Source: Clostridium weizhouense | GTDB taxonomy: Bacteria; Bacillota; Clostridia; Clostridiales; Clostridiaceae | Assembly (NCBI RefSeq): GCF_019431045.1 | Contig: NZ_JAHXPT010000006.1 | Location: 62,001 to 126,000, forward strand | Length of the DNA stretch: 64,000 nucleotides | Reading direction: 5' to 3' | Shown here: positions 43,239 to 52,362 of the stretch, in pieces | How positions within the stretch are numbered: the stretch's first letter is position 1 | How the letters are laid out: each line of letters begins with the position of its first letter | Notes under the pieces: model-generated | What the model was told of the DNA's origin: nothing | What the model saw: only the letters and a program-made list of their open reading frames with translations | Database searches by the model: none | Program-made: the position numbers and the translations under genes

Positions 43239-44081
43239 ATGATTTTAGTTACTGGAGTAAATGGTCAACTAGGATATGATGTAGTAAAAGAATTAAAAAT
43301 AAGAAATATTGAATGTTTAGGAATAGACATAAAAGATTTAGATATAACAGATACGAATGCTGTTAATGAATATATTTTAAATTTAAAGCCAAAATGTGTT
43401 ATACATTGTGCTGCATATACAGCAGTTGATAGAGCAGAAGATGAAGAAGAAGTTTGTAATAAAGTGAATGTATATGGAACAGAAAATATAGCAAAGGCAT
43501 GTAAAAAAATAGATGCAAAGATGGTTTACATATCTACTGATTATGTATTTGATGGATTAGGAGAGGAACCATTTGAGGTAGAGGGTAATATCAATCCATT
43601 ATCAGTTTACGGAAAAACTAAATATCAAGGTGAATTAAAAGTAAAAGAAATTTCAGATAAGTATTTTATAGTTAGAATTTCATGGGTATTTGGTATTAAT
43701 GGAAATAACTTTATTAAAACAATGATTAGATTAGGAGCAGAAAAAGAAAGTTTAAATGTAGTATGTGATCAAATTGGTAGTCCAACTTACACAGCAGATT
43801 TAGCACCAGTTTTATGTGATATAGTTGCATCAGAAAAGTATGGAGTATATCATGCAACTAATGAAGGAACATGTTCGTGGGCAGAATTTGCAAAAGAAAT
43901 TATGAAAATGGAAGGATTAAATTGTAAAATCAATCCTATTCCAACAAGCGAATATCCAACAAAGGCAGTTAGACCTTTAAATTCTAGACTTTCTAAAAAG
44001 AGTCTTGTAGATGGTGGATTTAATTTATTGCCTAAGTGGGAAGATGCTTTGAAAAGATATTTAACAGAATTAAGAGGATAA
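43239..44081 (+). CDS. rfbD: dTDP-4-dehydrorhamnose reductase RfbD/RmlD
   Basis: A 280-residue reductase, last step of dTDP-L-rhamnose synthesis. VTGVNGQLGYDVVKEL, VIHCAAYTAVDRAEDEE, YISTDYVFDG, YGKTKYQGEL (catalytic YXXXK), VRISWVFG, CDQIGSPTYTADLA and RPLNSRLSKKSL match the family. AAAGGAGG precedes the ATG. Only 12 bases separate it from the glycosyltransferase and 7 from the exporter gene. Confidence 0.95.
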   Translation: MILVTGVNGQLGYDVVKELKIRNIECLGIDIKDLDITDTNAVNEYILNLKPKCVIHCAAYTAVDRAEDEEEVCNKVNVYGTENIAKACKKIDAKMVYISTDYVFDGLGEEPFEVEGNINPLSVYGKTKYQGELKVKEISDKYFIVRISWVFGINGNNFIKTMIRLGAEKESLNVVCDQIGSPTYTADLAPVLCDIVASEKYGVYHATNEGTCSWAEFAKEIMKMEGLNCKINPIPTSEYPTKAVRPLNSRLSKKSLVDGGFNLLPKWEDALKRYLTELRG

Positions 44082-44088
44082 GTTTAAT

Positions 44089-45465
44089 ATGAGTAAAAAA
44101 AAGTATATAAAATATATAATGCTACTATTGTTAGTTATTATATCAAATTTACTAGTATTTAAGTATTGTAATTTAGATAATAGAAATGTAAATTTGAGCT
44201 ATAAATTAATATCTAAAAAGGCAGATACGTATCAATTATTTTACGGATATGATACTTCATGGACAGAAGAACAATCTCAAAAAGTTAATTATACTAAAGC
44301 TAATAAAGAGGAAACTATAAAATATTCAATTCCAAAAGATATAAAAGAATTACGCTTCGATTTAGGTAATCAACCTTCAAATATAAATATTTCAGATATA
44401 AAAATATCATATTTAGGAAAAAATATAAACTTAGATATGAAGCAATTTTTAGATAAAAATAATCAAAATCAAATTGGAGATATAACTGAATATAATAATT
44501 CTTTTAATATAGAAACTATAGGTAATGATTCATATATAAATTATAAACTAGATTCAAGTTTAATATCAAATTTAAATGATAATCAAAATTTAGTAAACCG
44601 AATATTGAAATTTATTATTTGTATATGTATAGATATGCTTATGTTTCTAATTATTAAAAAATCAATAATTATTGTAAAATTATTTAAAGAACTAAAAAAT
44701 AATAAAACTCTTATATGGAATTTATCTAAGAATGATTTTAAAACAAAATATGCAGGTTCTTATTTAGGAATAACATGGGCTTTTGTTCAACCAATAGTTA
44801 CAATATTAGTTTATTGGTTTGTATTTGAATTTGGATTGAAAGCGGGATCGCCAATAAAGGATGTACCATTCATATTATGGTTTATGGTTGGATTAGTACC
44901 TTGGTTTTTCTTTCAAGAAGCTTTACTTAATGCAACAAATTGTATGTTAGAGTATAGTTATTTAGTTAAAAAAGTAGTATTTAAAATAAGTATACTTCCA
45001 ATAGTAAAAATAATTTCAGCACTATTTATACATTTAGTGTTTATTGGATTCTTATTTTTAGTAGGAGCAATTTATGGTTTTTATCCTACTCAATATACTA
45101 TACAATTAATATACTATTCATTCTGTACATTTTTTATGGTGCTTGCAATATCATATGCAACAAGTGCAATAGTAATATTTTTTAAAGATTTAGGACAAAT
45201 AATAAACATATTTTTGCAAGTTGGAATGTGGATGACTCCTATAATGTGGAGTTATACAATAGTACCTGGAAAATATCAATGGATAGTAAAATTAAATCCA
45301 ATGTATTATATAGTAGAAGGATATAGAGATACATTTATAAATCATGTTTGGTTTTTTGAAAGATATTTTCAAACTGCATATTTTTGGATAATAGCATTGG
45401 GATTATTTCTATTAGGAGCAGTAATATTTAAAAAACTTAAACCACACTTTGCAGATGTTTTATAA
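44089..45465 (+). CDS. Polysaccharide ABC exporter permease (Wzm/TagG type) with N-terminal extracytoplasmic domain
   Basis: A 458-residue permease. The C-terminal half (about 200-458) is a standard ABC-2 polysaccharide exporter: LIWNLSKNDFKTKYAGSYLG, TWAFVQPIVTILVYWFVFEF, VPWFFFQEALL, LVKKVVFKISILPIVK, WMTPIMWSY, LNPMYYIVEGYRDTF, with about six helices. The first half is unusual: one helix (6-24), then a beta-rich region of about 130 residues (38-165) with KELRFDLGNQPSNINISDIK, then another helix (171-190). A similar sequence pattern occurs in the kinase/coiled-coil protein at 47765. The extra domain would lie outside the membrane and might bind the glycan; that is inference. Confidence 0.9.
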   Translation: MSKKKYIKYIMLLLLVIISNLLVFKYCNLDNRNVNLSYKLISKKADTYQLFYGYDTSWTEEQSQKVNYTKANKEETIKYSIPKDIKELRFDLGNQPSNINISDIKISYLGKNINLDMKQFLDKNNQNQIGDITEYNNSFNIETIGNDSYINYKLDSSLISNLNDNQNLVNRILKFIICICIDMLMFLIIKKSIIIVKLFKELKNNKTLIWNLSKNDFKTKYAGSYLGITWAFVQPIVTILVYWFVFEFGLKAGSPIKDVPFILWFMVGLVPWFFFQEALLNATNCMLEYSYLVKKVVFKISILPIVKIISALFIHLVFIGFLFLVGAIYGFYPTQYTIQLIYYSFCTFFMVLAISYATSAIVIFFKDLGQIINIFLQVGMWMTPIMWSYTIVPGKYQWIVKLNPMYYIVEGYRDTFINHVWFFERYFQTAYFWIIALGLFLLGAVIFKKLKPHFADVL

Positions 45466-45544
45466 AATTAATAAGAAAATAGAGGCTTTGTTCACAATTA
45501 CTAGTTAATTATTATTAATTAGCAATTGAATGCAGGAGGTATAA

Positions 45545-46807
45545 ATGTCAGATATAGCTATAAAGGTGAATAATTTAAGTAAAGTTTATAAATTATATGA
45601 TAAACCAATAGATAGAATGAAGGAATCATTAAGTTTATCAAAGAAAATATATAGTAGGGAGCATTATGCACTAAGTAATGTATCATTTGAAGTTAAAAAA
45701 GGTGAGACAGTTGGTATTATTGGAACTAATGGTTCAGGAAAATCTACTATATTAAAAATTATTACAGGAGTGTTAAATCAAACTAAAGGAAGTGTTGAAG
45801 TAAATGGCAGAATATCTGCATTATTAGAATTAGGGGCCGGGTTTAATCAAGAATATACAGGAATACAAAATATATATTTAAATGGAACTATGATGGGATT
45901 TACAAAAGATGAAATTGATCAAAAAGTAAATAACATTATACAATTTGCAGATATAGGTGAATTCATTAATCAACCTGTAAAAACTTATTCAAGTGGTATG
46001 TTTGTAAGATTAGCTTTTGCAGTAGCTATTAATATTGAACCTGAAATTTTGATTGTTGATGAAGCACTTTCAGTAGGCGATGTATTTTTCCAAGCTAAAT
46101 GTTATAAAAAATTTGAGGATTTTAAAAGAGAAGGGAAAACAATTTTATTTGTAAGTCACGATCTTGGAAGTGTTGGGAAATACTGTGATAGAGTAATTCT
46201 GTTAAATAATGGAGAAAAATTAAGCGAAGGTAAATCTAAAGAAGTAATTGATATATATAAGAAGGTTTTAGTAAATCAATTAGAAGATGCGGAAGAGAAT
46301 AATCAAGATAGACAACAACAAACAGAAAAAATTGAAAAATGGAACAAATTAATGAATATTAATCCTAATAAATTAGAATACGGGAATAAGATGGCTGAAA
46401 TAGTTGATTTTGCTATAATAGATAATAAAGGTTTAATAACTAATAATGTAATTAAAAATGAAGTATGTAGCATTAAAATGAAAGTTATTTTTAATTCAAA
46501 AATTGAAGATCCTATTTTTGCTTTTACAATCAAGGATTTAAAAGGTACGGATATTACAGGAACGAATACTATGTTGGAAAAAGTATACGTAAATAAATTA
46601 GAAAAAGGGAAAGAAAAGCAAATAACTTTTACACAGAAAATGAATTTGCAAGGTGGAGAATATCTATTATCATTAGGATGTACTGGTTATAGAGATGGAA
46701 ATTTTACTGTATATCATAGGCTTTATGATGTGTGCAATATAACTGTTATTTCAGATAAAAATTCAGTAGGTTTTTATGATATGAATTCAGATATAAAAAT
46801 AAACTAA
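45545..46807 (+). CDS. Polysaccharide ABC exporter ATPase (Wzt type) with C-terminal glycan-recognition domain
   Basis: A 420-residue cytosolic ATPase. Walker A GTNGSGKSTIL, the Q-loop region, signature YSSGMFVRLAFA, Walker B ILIVDEALSVGD and the H-loop FVSHDLGSV are intact. After about residue 245 comes a linker and a beta-sandwich Wzt_C domain (about 275-418), known in E. coli O8/O9a to recognise the chemically capped non-reducing end of the chain before export. The presence of this domain predicts a capping enzyme, and the next two genes fit that. AGGAGG precedes the ATG. Confidence 0.93.
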   Translation: MSDIAIKVNNLSKVYKLYDKPIDRMKESLSLSKKIYSREHYALSNVSFEVKKGETVGIIGTNGSGKSTILKIITGVLNQTKGSVEVNGRISALLELGAGFNQEYTGIQNIYLNGTMMGFTKDEIDQKVNNIIQFADIGEFINQPVKTYSSGMFVRLAFAVAINIEPEILIVDEALSVGDVFFQAKCYKKFEDFKREGKTILFVSHDLGSVGKYCDRVILLNNGEKLSEGKSKEVIDIYKKVLVNQLEDAEENNQDRQQQTEKIEKWNKLMNINPNKLEYGNKMAEIVDFAIIDNKGLITNNVIKNEVCSIKMKVIFNSKIEDPIFAFTIKDLKGTDITGTNTMLEKVYVNKLEKGKEKQITFTQKMNLQGGEYLLSLGCTGYRDGNFTVYHRLYDVCNITVISDKNSVGFYDMNSDIKIN

Positions 46808-46835
46808 TTAAAGGATTTAAGAAAGGTATATATAT

Positions 46836-47765
46836 ATGGATGAAAAAATATGTAATATAACTTTAAACTATAAATATTATCCTGGTGTGGATTTATACAG
46901 TGATGGAGAAGTTGAAGAAGAACTTTTAGACATTGTAAAAAATTATGAGGAAAAACAATTTAATAGTATTATTGCTGAACGTAAGAAATGGGCAATAATG
47001 TATCATCTGTCTCACATAAGATCAAATATTATTGAATGGTTACCTATAAATAAGAAACAAAATGTGTTAGAAATAGGATCTGGATGTGGTGCAATTACAG
47101 GGACATTAGCAGATAAATCCAAAAGTGTTACATGCATAGAATTATCAAAAAAAAGAAGTCTTATTAATGCATATAGAAACAAAAACAAAGATAATATAGA
47201 AATTTTAGTAGGAAATTTTGAAGAAATAGAAAAAGATATTACAGAAAAATATGATTATATAACACTCATAGGTGTATTTGAATATGCAGAATCATACATT
47301 TCAACAGAACGTCCTTATGAAAATTTTTTAAAAATAATAAGCAAACATTTAAAAGACGATGGAAAAATTATTATCGCTATAGAAAATAGATTAGGTCTAA
47401 AATATTGGGCAGGTTGTAAAGAAGATCATGTAAGCAAATATTTCGAAAGTTTAGAAAATTATTCTCATACAGGTGGAGTAAAAACTTTTTCTAAAAATGA
47501 GCTGAAAAATATTATAGAGTCTAGTGGGATTAATAATTATAAATTTTATTATCCATATCCTGATTATAAGCTACCAACAACAATTTATTCAGATGAATAT
47601 TTACCTAAAAAAGGTGAATTAAATAATAATATGCGAAATTTTGATACTGAGCGAATGATTTTATTTAATGAGGGTAAAGTATATGATTCTCTTATAGAAC
47701 AAGAGCTATTTCCTGTATATTCGAATTCATATTTAGTTGTTCTGGAGAAAAGGGGGGAGAATTAG
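46836..47765 (+). CDS. SAM-dependent methyltransferase, probable glycan-capping enzyme
   Basis: A 309-residue class I methyltransferase. VLEIGSGCGAITGTLA is the SAM-binding motif I, VTCIELSKKRSLINAYR is motif II, and EKYDYITLIGVFEYAESYI plus GKIIIAIENRLGLKYWAGCK form the post-motif strands. The sequence around GLKYWAGCKEDH resembles the methyltransferase half of WbdD-type enzymes as I recall them. Its stop overlaps the next start by one base, so the two genes are tightly coupled. With the neighbouring kinase-like protein and Wzt_C exporter, terminal methylation of the polysaccharide is the best guess. Confidence 0.87.
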   Translation: MDEKICNITLNYKYYPGVDLYSDGEVEEELLDIVKNYEEKQFNSIIAERKKWAIMYHLSHIRSNIIEWLPINKKQNVLEIGSGCGAITGTLADKSKSVTCIELSKKRSLINAYRNKNKDNIEILVGNFEEIEKDITEKYDYITLIGVFEYAESYISTERPYENFLKIISKHLKDDGKIIIAIENRLGLKYWAGCKEDHVSKYFESLENYSHTGGVKTFSKNELKNIIESSGINNYKFYYPYPDYKLPTTIYSDEYLPKKGELNNNMRNFDTERMILFNEGKVYDSLIEQELFPVYSNSYLVVLEKRGEN

Positions 47766-49213
47766 TGAAAAACATTATATATTCTAAATATTCAAATGAA
47801 AGATCTGATCAATTTAAAATTAGGACAGATATATTAAAAGATTCAACTGGAACAAAATTTGTCCAAAAAAGAGCACTTACTGATGAAGCACAGAAGCATA
47901 TTAATAATATATATGTATATTATAATTTATTATTTAATCAGTATAAAGGATCTGATATAAGTATAAATAAATGTAGTAAACTAGAAAACTGTTTAGAATT
48001 TGAATATATATATGGAAAAACTTTAGCAGAAGAATTAGATGAGTTACTATATAACAAACAATATATTAAAATATTAGAAAAAATACAGGAATATGCATCT
48101 AAAATATGTTATGGAATCGAACAAAAAAATTTTAAGTTAACAGATGAATTTATAAGAGTATTTGGTAGAGTTAATTTACCACCTTCATTAAAAGCAGCTG
48201 ATTTAAATAATATTGATTTAATTTTTAATAATATTATAGTAGGAAAAAAATGGAATATTATTGATTATGAATGGACATTTAAATTTCCTATTCCAATAAA
48301 TTATATTATATACAGAGCGATAAGAATATATATAGAAGAATCAGAGAAAAGGACAGAATTAATAAATATAGGTTTATATAAATTATTAGGAATTACGGAT
48401 GATGAAATAATACAATACAATAACATGGAAATTAATTTTGAAAAGTATGTATTAGATAATTTTTATCCATTAAATAAGTTATATGGTCAGACAACGTTAG
48501 CGAATATAGATGTGCCAAAAGTTCTAGAACAACAAAAAATAAATTACTTTAAAAATATAATTCAAATATTTTATGATTATGGTGAGGGATTTAATGAAAA
48601 AAATTCATTTAAGATTTATCCAGAGTTAAATGAAAATGAAGATTATGTAGTTAAAATAGATGTAAATCCAAATATAAAACAATTAAGAGTTGATCCGGCA
48701 AATAGTGAAAGTATAGTTATCATAGATAAAATATTAGGATATACTACTGAAGAATACAGTATAGATTATTATACTAATGGAATAAAATTAAATAATAAAT
48801 CTATATTGTTTGATAATGACGATCCACAGATATTATTATTAAATATTAAACCTGAAACAAATAAAATAGAATTAATGTTTAAAGTTCAAATAATATCTAA
48901 AGAAGTTGTAAGTGAATTAAATCAATTTATAGAAATTAAAGAAAATGAAATAAAAGGTAAAGAAAATGAAATAAAAGATAAAGAAAATGAAATAAAAGAT
49001 AAAGAAAATGAAATAAAAGATAAAAAAGAAACAATAAAAGATAAAGAAAATGAAATGAAAAATAAAGAAAAAATAATAAAAGATAAACAAAATCAAATAA
49101 ATGATCATATTAAGAAAATAGAAAAATTAGAATTAAAGCTTAAACAAGTTAATGATAGAATACAACAATATAATAATTTATCTTTAATAAAAAAAGTTAT
49201 TAAACAAGTTTAA
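47765..49213 (+). CDS. Kinase-like protein with beta domain and heptad-repeat coiled coil (split WbdD-like ruler)
   Basis: A 482-residue cytosolic protein without signal peptide. Residues 1-250 resemble an aminoglycoside-phosphotransferase/protein-kinase-like fold: CLEFEYIYGKTLAEELDELL as hinge region, then DLNNIDLIFNNIIV (catalytic-loop-like D/N at 150-155) and WNIIDYEWTF (metal Asp 167). Residues 280-378 form a beta domain with KQLRVDPANSESIVIIDKI. Residues 388-475 are a long heptad-repeat helix, mostly KENEIKD units. In WbdD of E. coli O9a a methyltransferase, kinase and coiled-coil ruler are in one chain; here the methyltransferase is the preceding gene. Function is inferred. The coil is encoded by a near-perfect 21-bp tandem repeat. 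Confidence 0.8.
   Translation: MKNIIYSKYSNERSDQFKIRTDILKDSTGTKFVQKRALTDEAQKHINNIYVYYNLLFNQYKGSDISINKCSKLENCLEFEYIYGKTLAEELDELLYNKQYIKILEKIQEYASKICYGIEQKNFKLTDEFIRVFGRVNLPPSLKAADLNNIDLIFNNIIVGKKWNIIDYEWTFKFPIPINYIIYRAIRIYIEESEKRTELINIGLYKLLGITDDEIIQYNNMEINFEKYVLDNFYPLNKLYGQTTLANIDVPKVLEQQKINYFKNIIQIFYDYGEGFNEKNSFKIYPELNENEDYVVKIDVNPNIKQLRVDPANSESIVIIDKILGYTTEEYSIDYYTNGIKLNNKSILFDNDDPQILLLNIKPETNKIELMFKVQIISKEVVSELNQFIEIKENEIKGKENEIKDKENEIKDKENEIKDKKETIKDKENEMKNKEKIIKDKQNQINDHIKKIEKLELKLKQVNDRIQQYNNLSLIKKVIKQV
48938..49105 (+). repeat. 21-bp tandem repeat encoding the coiled-coil heptads
   Basis: Eight contiguous 21-bp units keep the reading frame. Units 2-4 (48959-49021) are identical, beginning AAAGAAAATGAAATAAAAGA, and unit 1 differs by one base. 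Units 5-8 are increasingly diverged. Each unit encodes one KENEIKD-type heptad. Confidence 0.85.
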
Positions 49214-49234
49214 ATTAAGGAGATATAAAGCAAG

Positions 49235-51388
49235 ATGTTTAATTATAATATAGAAAATACTCAGTTATCTTTAAATAAAGGTAAAATGGATTTACGTCTT
49301 AAAGGATGGGCATTTAATACAGAAAAAGATATTAAAATAAAAATTACAGATGATAAAGATAATACTTGTAAATTTAAGTTACAGAAATGTAGAAGAAGTG
49401 ATGTTTATAAATATTTTAAAAATAATGAAAAAGCATTAGAAAGTGGAATAATATTAGAGATAAATTCACTTAAAAAAACAGTAAATAAAATAAATATATT
49501 ATTTTTAGATGATAAAGAAAATTTGTTACTAGAACACATAGTAGATATTAAGAAACTAAATTTGTCTGGCATTAATGAAAAAATATCATATAATAATTTA
49601 GAAAAAGTATTTAGAAGTATAAAAAAAGATGGAATAAAACTTACATATAATAAAATTATGAATAAGTTTAAAAATATTGAAACTGGAAATTCAGAACAAT
49701 CAATTTTAGAGCCATATGTATATATAGATGAAAACTATGAGTATCAATCAGTGAATAATCATAACATTGTTTTAATCATTAATTCAACAAATAATAGTAT
49801 AATAGAAGATTATTATTTAAATACAGTAAAAAGCGTACAAAAGCAAAATTTTAATAAAATAATTAACTTATATACTAAGCTTAATAACGAGTTAATATTA
49901 AAAAATAAAGATTTGATTAATAATTGTACTAACATGGAATGTGAAGAAGAATTAATTACAAATGATGATGTATTAAAATTTATTAAGAAAAAACAATTTG
50001 ATATTGATAATGTATATTATATTATGGTTACAGCAGGAGATAGTTTAGCAGGTTCATCTATTAAAAGAATAGAAGAAGTTTTAGATAAAAATAATGCAAA
50101 AATAATAACATTTAATGAAGATAGGATATTAGAAGATGCTTATATAGCACCATTATATAAAGAAGATGCTATTAACCAAAAACGAAATAAGAATATAATC
50201 TTTAGAAAAGGATTAGTTATACATAGTAGTAAAATAGAAAATTATTTAGAAGATAAAATAGATATATCAGATATTCACGTTATAGATAAGGTTTTATATC
50301 ATTATAGAATAGTAGAAAATTCACAACTAAAAAATAATGTAAAACCAATTGCATTTTATTTACCACAATATCATGCTATACCAGAAAATGATGAATGGTG
50401 GGGGAAGGGCTTTACAGAATGGACTAATGTAACGAAAGGAAAGCCACTTTTTGATGGGCATTATCAACCACATGTACCGGGGAAATTAGGATATTATAAT
50501 TTAGTAGAAGATAAAAGTATACAATATAAACAAATTGAATTAGCTAAGGAATATGGAATACATGGTTTTTGTTACTATTATTATTGGTTTAATGGAAAAA
50601 GACTATTAGAAAAGCCATTGGATAACTTATTAGCTGATAAGGGGCTTGATTTTCCATTTTGTATCTGTTGGGCAAATGAAACATGGAGTAGAAGATGGGA
50701 TGGGCAAGAAAAAGAAGTACTTATTAAGCAAGAACATAATGAAGATACAGATAATAGGTTTATAGAAGACATTATTCCAATATTAAAGGATGATAGATAT
50801 ATAAAAGTTAATGGAGCACCAATATTACTTATTTATAGAGCAGAATTATTCCCTAATTTAGCAGAAACAATTACAAAGTGGAAAGAAGTATGCAAGAAAA
50901 ATGGAGTTGATGATCTACATGTTTCATTAGTTCAATCATTTGGATTAACTGATCCAAATATATATGGCGGTGATTCTGCAGTTGAGTTTCCACCACATGG
51001 TATTATAACAGGAGAAATATCTAAAACTATGCCAAATTTAGTTAAAGAATTTGGTGGTAATATTTATGATTATAGAGATGTGGTATCAAGATATGTAAAT
51101 AAGAGACCAGACTATTATAAAGCATTTAGAGGAGCTATGTTAAGTTGGGATAATACAGCAAGAAGAGGTGCAAATTCAAATGTATTTGCTTATGCTAATC
51201 CTAAGGAATACAAAAAATGGATAACAGGTATTGTTGATTATACTAATAATTATAATGATGAAGCATATCAATATGTTTTTATAAATGCGTGGAATGAATG
51301 GGCTGAAGGAACTCATTTAGAGCCAGATGAAAGGTATGGGACACAATATTTAAAAGCAACTAAAGAAGCTATAGATTCAAACTATTAA
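49235..51388 (+). CDS. WbsX-family (GH99-like) glycan protein with N-terminal beta domain
   Basis: A 717-residue, predicted cytosolic protein. The C-terminal part (about 368-712) is a WbsX/glycoside-hydrolase-99-like TIM barrel: PIAFYLPQYHAIPENDEWWG, GFTEWTNVTKGKPLF, GYHGFCYYYYWFNGK-type, FPFCICWANETWSRRWDG, and the terminal VFINAWNEWAEGTHLEPD. The N-terminus (about 10-78) is a small domain with LRLKGWAF, RRSDVYKYF and SGIILEI; the same pattern recurs at the C-terminus of the membrane protein at 52363. The middle (175-360) looks like a degenerate glycosyltransferase-type region. WbsX proteins occur in O-antigen/rhamnan loci; the exact reaction is not settled. Confidence 0.87.
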   Translation: MFNYNIENTQLSLNKGKMDLRLKGWAFNTEKDIKIKITDDKDNTCKFKLQKCRRSDVYKYFKNNEKALESGIILEINSLKKTVNKINILFLDDKENLLLEHIVDIKKLNLSGINEKISYNNLEKVFRSIKKDGIKLTYNKIMNKFKNIETGNSEQSILEPYVYIDENYEYQSVNNHNIVLIINSTNNSIIEDYYLNTVKSVQKQNFNKIINLYTKLNNELILKNKDLINNCTNMECEEELITNDDVLKFIKKKQFDIDNVYYIMVTAGDSLAGSSIKRIEEVLDKNNAKIITFNEDRILEDAYIAPLYKEDAINQKRNKNIIFRKGLVIHSSKIENYLEDKIDISDIHVIDKVLYHYRIVENSQLKNNVKPIAFYLPQYHAIPENDEWWGKGFTEWTNVTKGKPLFDGHYQPHVPGKLGYYNLVEDKSIQYKQIELAKEYGIHGFCYYYYWFNGKRLLEKPLDNLLADKGLDFPFCICWANETWSRRWDGQEKEVLIKQEHNEDTDNRFIEDIIPILKDDRYIKVNGAPILLIYRAELFPNLAETITKWKEVCKKNGVDDLHVSLVQSFGLTDPNIYGGDSAVEFPPHGIITGEISKTMPNLVKEFGGNIYDYRDVVSRYVNKRPDYYKAFRGAMLSWDNTARRGANSNVFAYANPKEYKKWITGIVDYTNNYNDEAYQYVFINAWNEWAEGTHLEPDERYGTQYLKATKEAIDSNY

Positions 51389-51398
51389 GGGGGAAAAT

Positions 51399-52298
51399 AT
51401 GATAGATGAATTGGTAAGTGTGATAGTACCTTCATATAATTATGAAAAATATATAATTGAATGTTTGGAATCAATAAAAAATCAAGAATATAAAAATATA
51501 GAATTAATTATTGTAGATGATTGTTCAAAAGACAACAGTATAAACTTAATAAAGGATTTTATAACAAGTTGTGAAATAGCAAATAGATTTACAAATATAA
51601 AATATATTGATCATTATGAAAATAAAGGTGCTCATTACACTATTAATGAGGGGATTGAAAATGCAAAAGGAAAATATATTGCTGTAATTAATGCAGATGA
51701 TGTATATGAAAGAAATAGGTTTTCGAAAATAATACCAAGAATGAAATTCGAGAAGGTACAAATTGCCTTCTCGAGTATTGAAGTAATAGATTCTAATTCA
51801 GAATTAGCAATTGGAGAAGAGGCTGATAATTTCAGAAGAATACAAAAACGTATTTGTGAATGTGGGAAGGTATCTCATGCATTAATGATTGAAAATATAG
51901 CTATATCTACAGGAAATATGATTTTCACTAAAGAATTATATAAAAAGCTAGATGGATTTAAAGAATATAAATATATTCATGATTGGGATTTTATTTTAAG
52001 AGCGTCAATTATACAAGAACCTTTGTATATAGAAGAAACTAACTATTATTATAGATTACATAATAATAATAGTTTTAGAGAATTAGGTAATATTGCAGAA
52101 CAGGAAGTAAATTTAGTTTTAAGCAATTTCTTCGAACAAATTAAAAGTGGAAAAACTACAAATCCAAATGTTTCAAAAAATGTGATACAAGATATTATTA
52201 AGGATACGTACTTGTATAAATATTGGTGTGAAGATAATATATTTAAATTAATAATAAATAAGATTATTAACTTTTATAATAAGTTTAAGCAAGATTAA
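51399..52298 (+). CDS. Family 2 glycosyltransferase
   Basis: A 299-residue GT-A enzyme starting 10 bases after the previous stop with a GGGGG ribosome site. VSVIVPSYNYEKYIIECLES, IKNQEYKNIELIIVDDCSKD (nucleotide-binding aspartates), NADDVYERNRFSKI (DXD-type motif) and YIHDWDFILRASI (acceptor/catalytic-base region) are visible. The C-terminus has a short hydrophobic/basic stretch. It adds one sugar of the repeat unit; donor and linkage are unknown. Confidence 0.9.
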   Translation: MIDELVSVIVPSYNYEKYIIECLESIKNQEYKNIELIIVDDCSKDNSINLIKDFITSCEIANRFTNIKYIDHYENKGAHYTINEGIENAKGKYIAVINADDVYERNRFSKIIPRMKFEKVQIAFSSIEVIDSNSELAIGEEADNFRRIQKRICECGKVSHALMIENIAISTGNMIFTKELYKKLDGFKEYKYIHDWDFILRASIIQEPLYIEETNYYYRLHNNNSFRELGNIAEQEVNLVLSNFFEQIKSGKTTNPNVSKNVIQDIIKDTYLYKYWCEDNIFKLIINKIINFYNKFKQD

Positions 52299-52362
52299 AA
52301 AGCGTAAGTAATTAGTAAATAATTTTTAGTTATCATTTTATTTTGAAATGAGGTGGCGATTG

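Noticed and set aside
48938-49105. CRISPR-like array
   Set aside because: The units are contiguous without spacers and keep a reading frame, so it is a coding minisatellite. The EQG repeats at 63045 and the 10-bp repeats at 15641 fail for the same reason.
48917-49108. Minus-strand phenylalanine/isoleucine-rich frame
   Set aside because: It is the complement of the lysine/glutamate-rich coiled-coil repeat.
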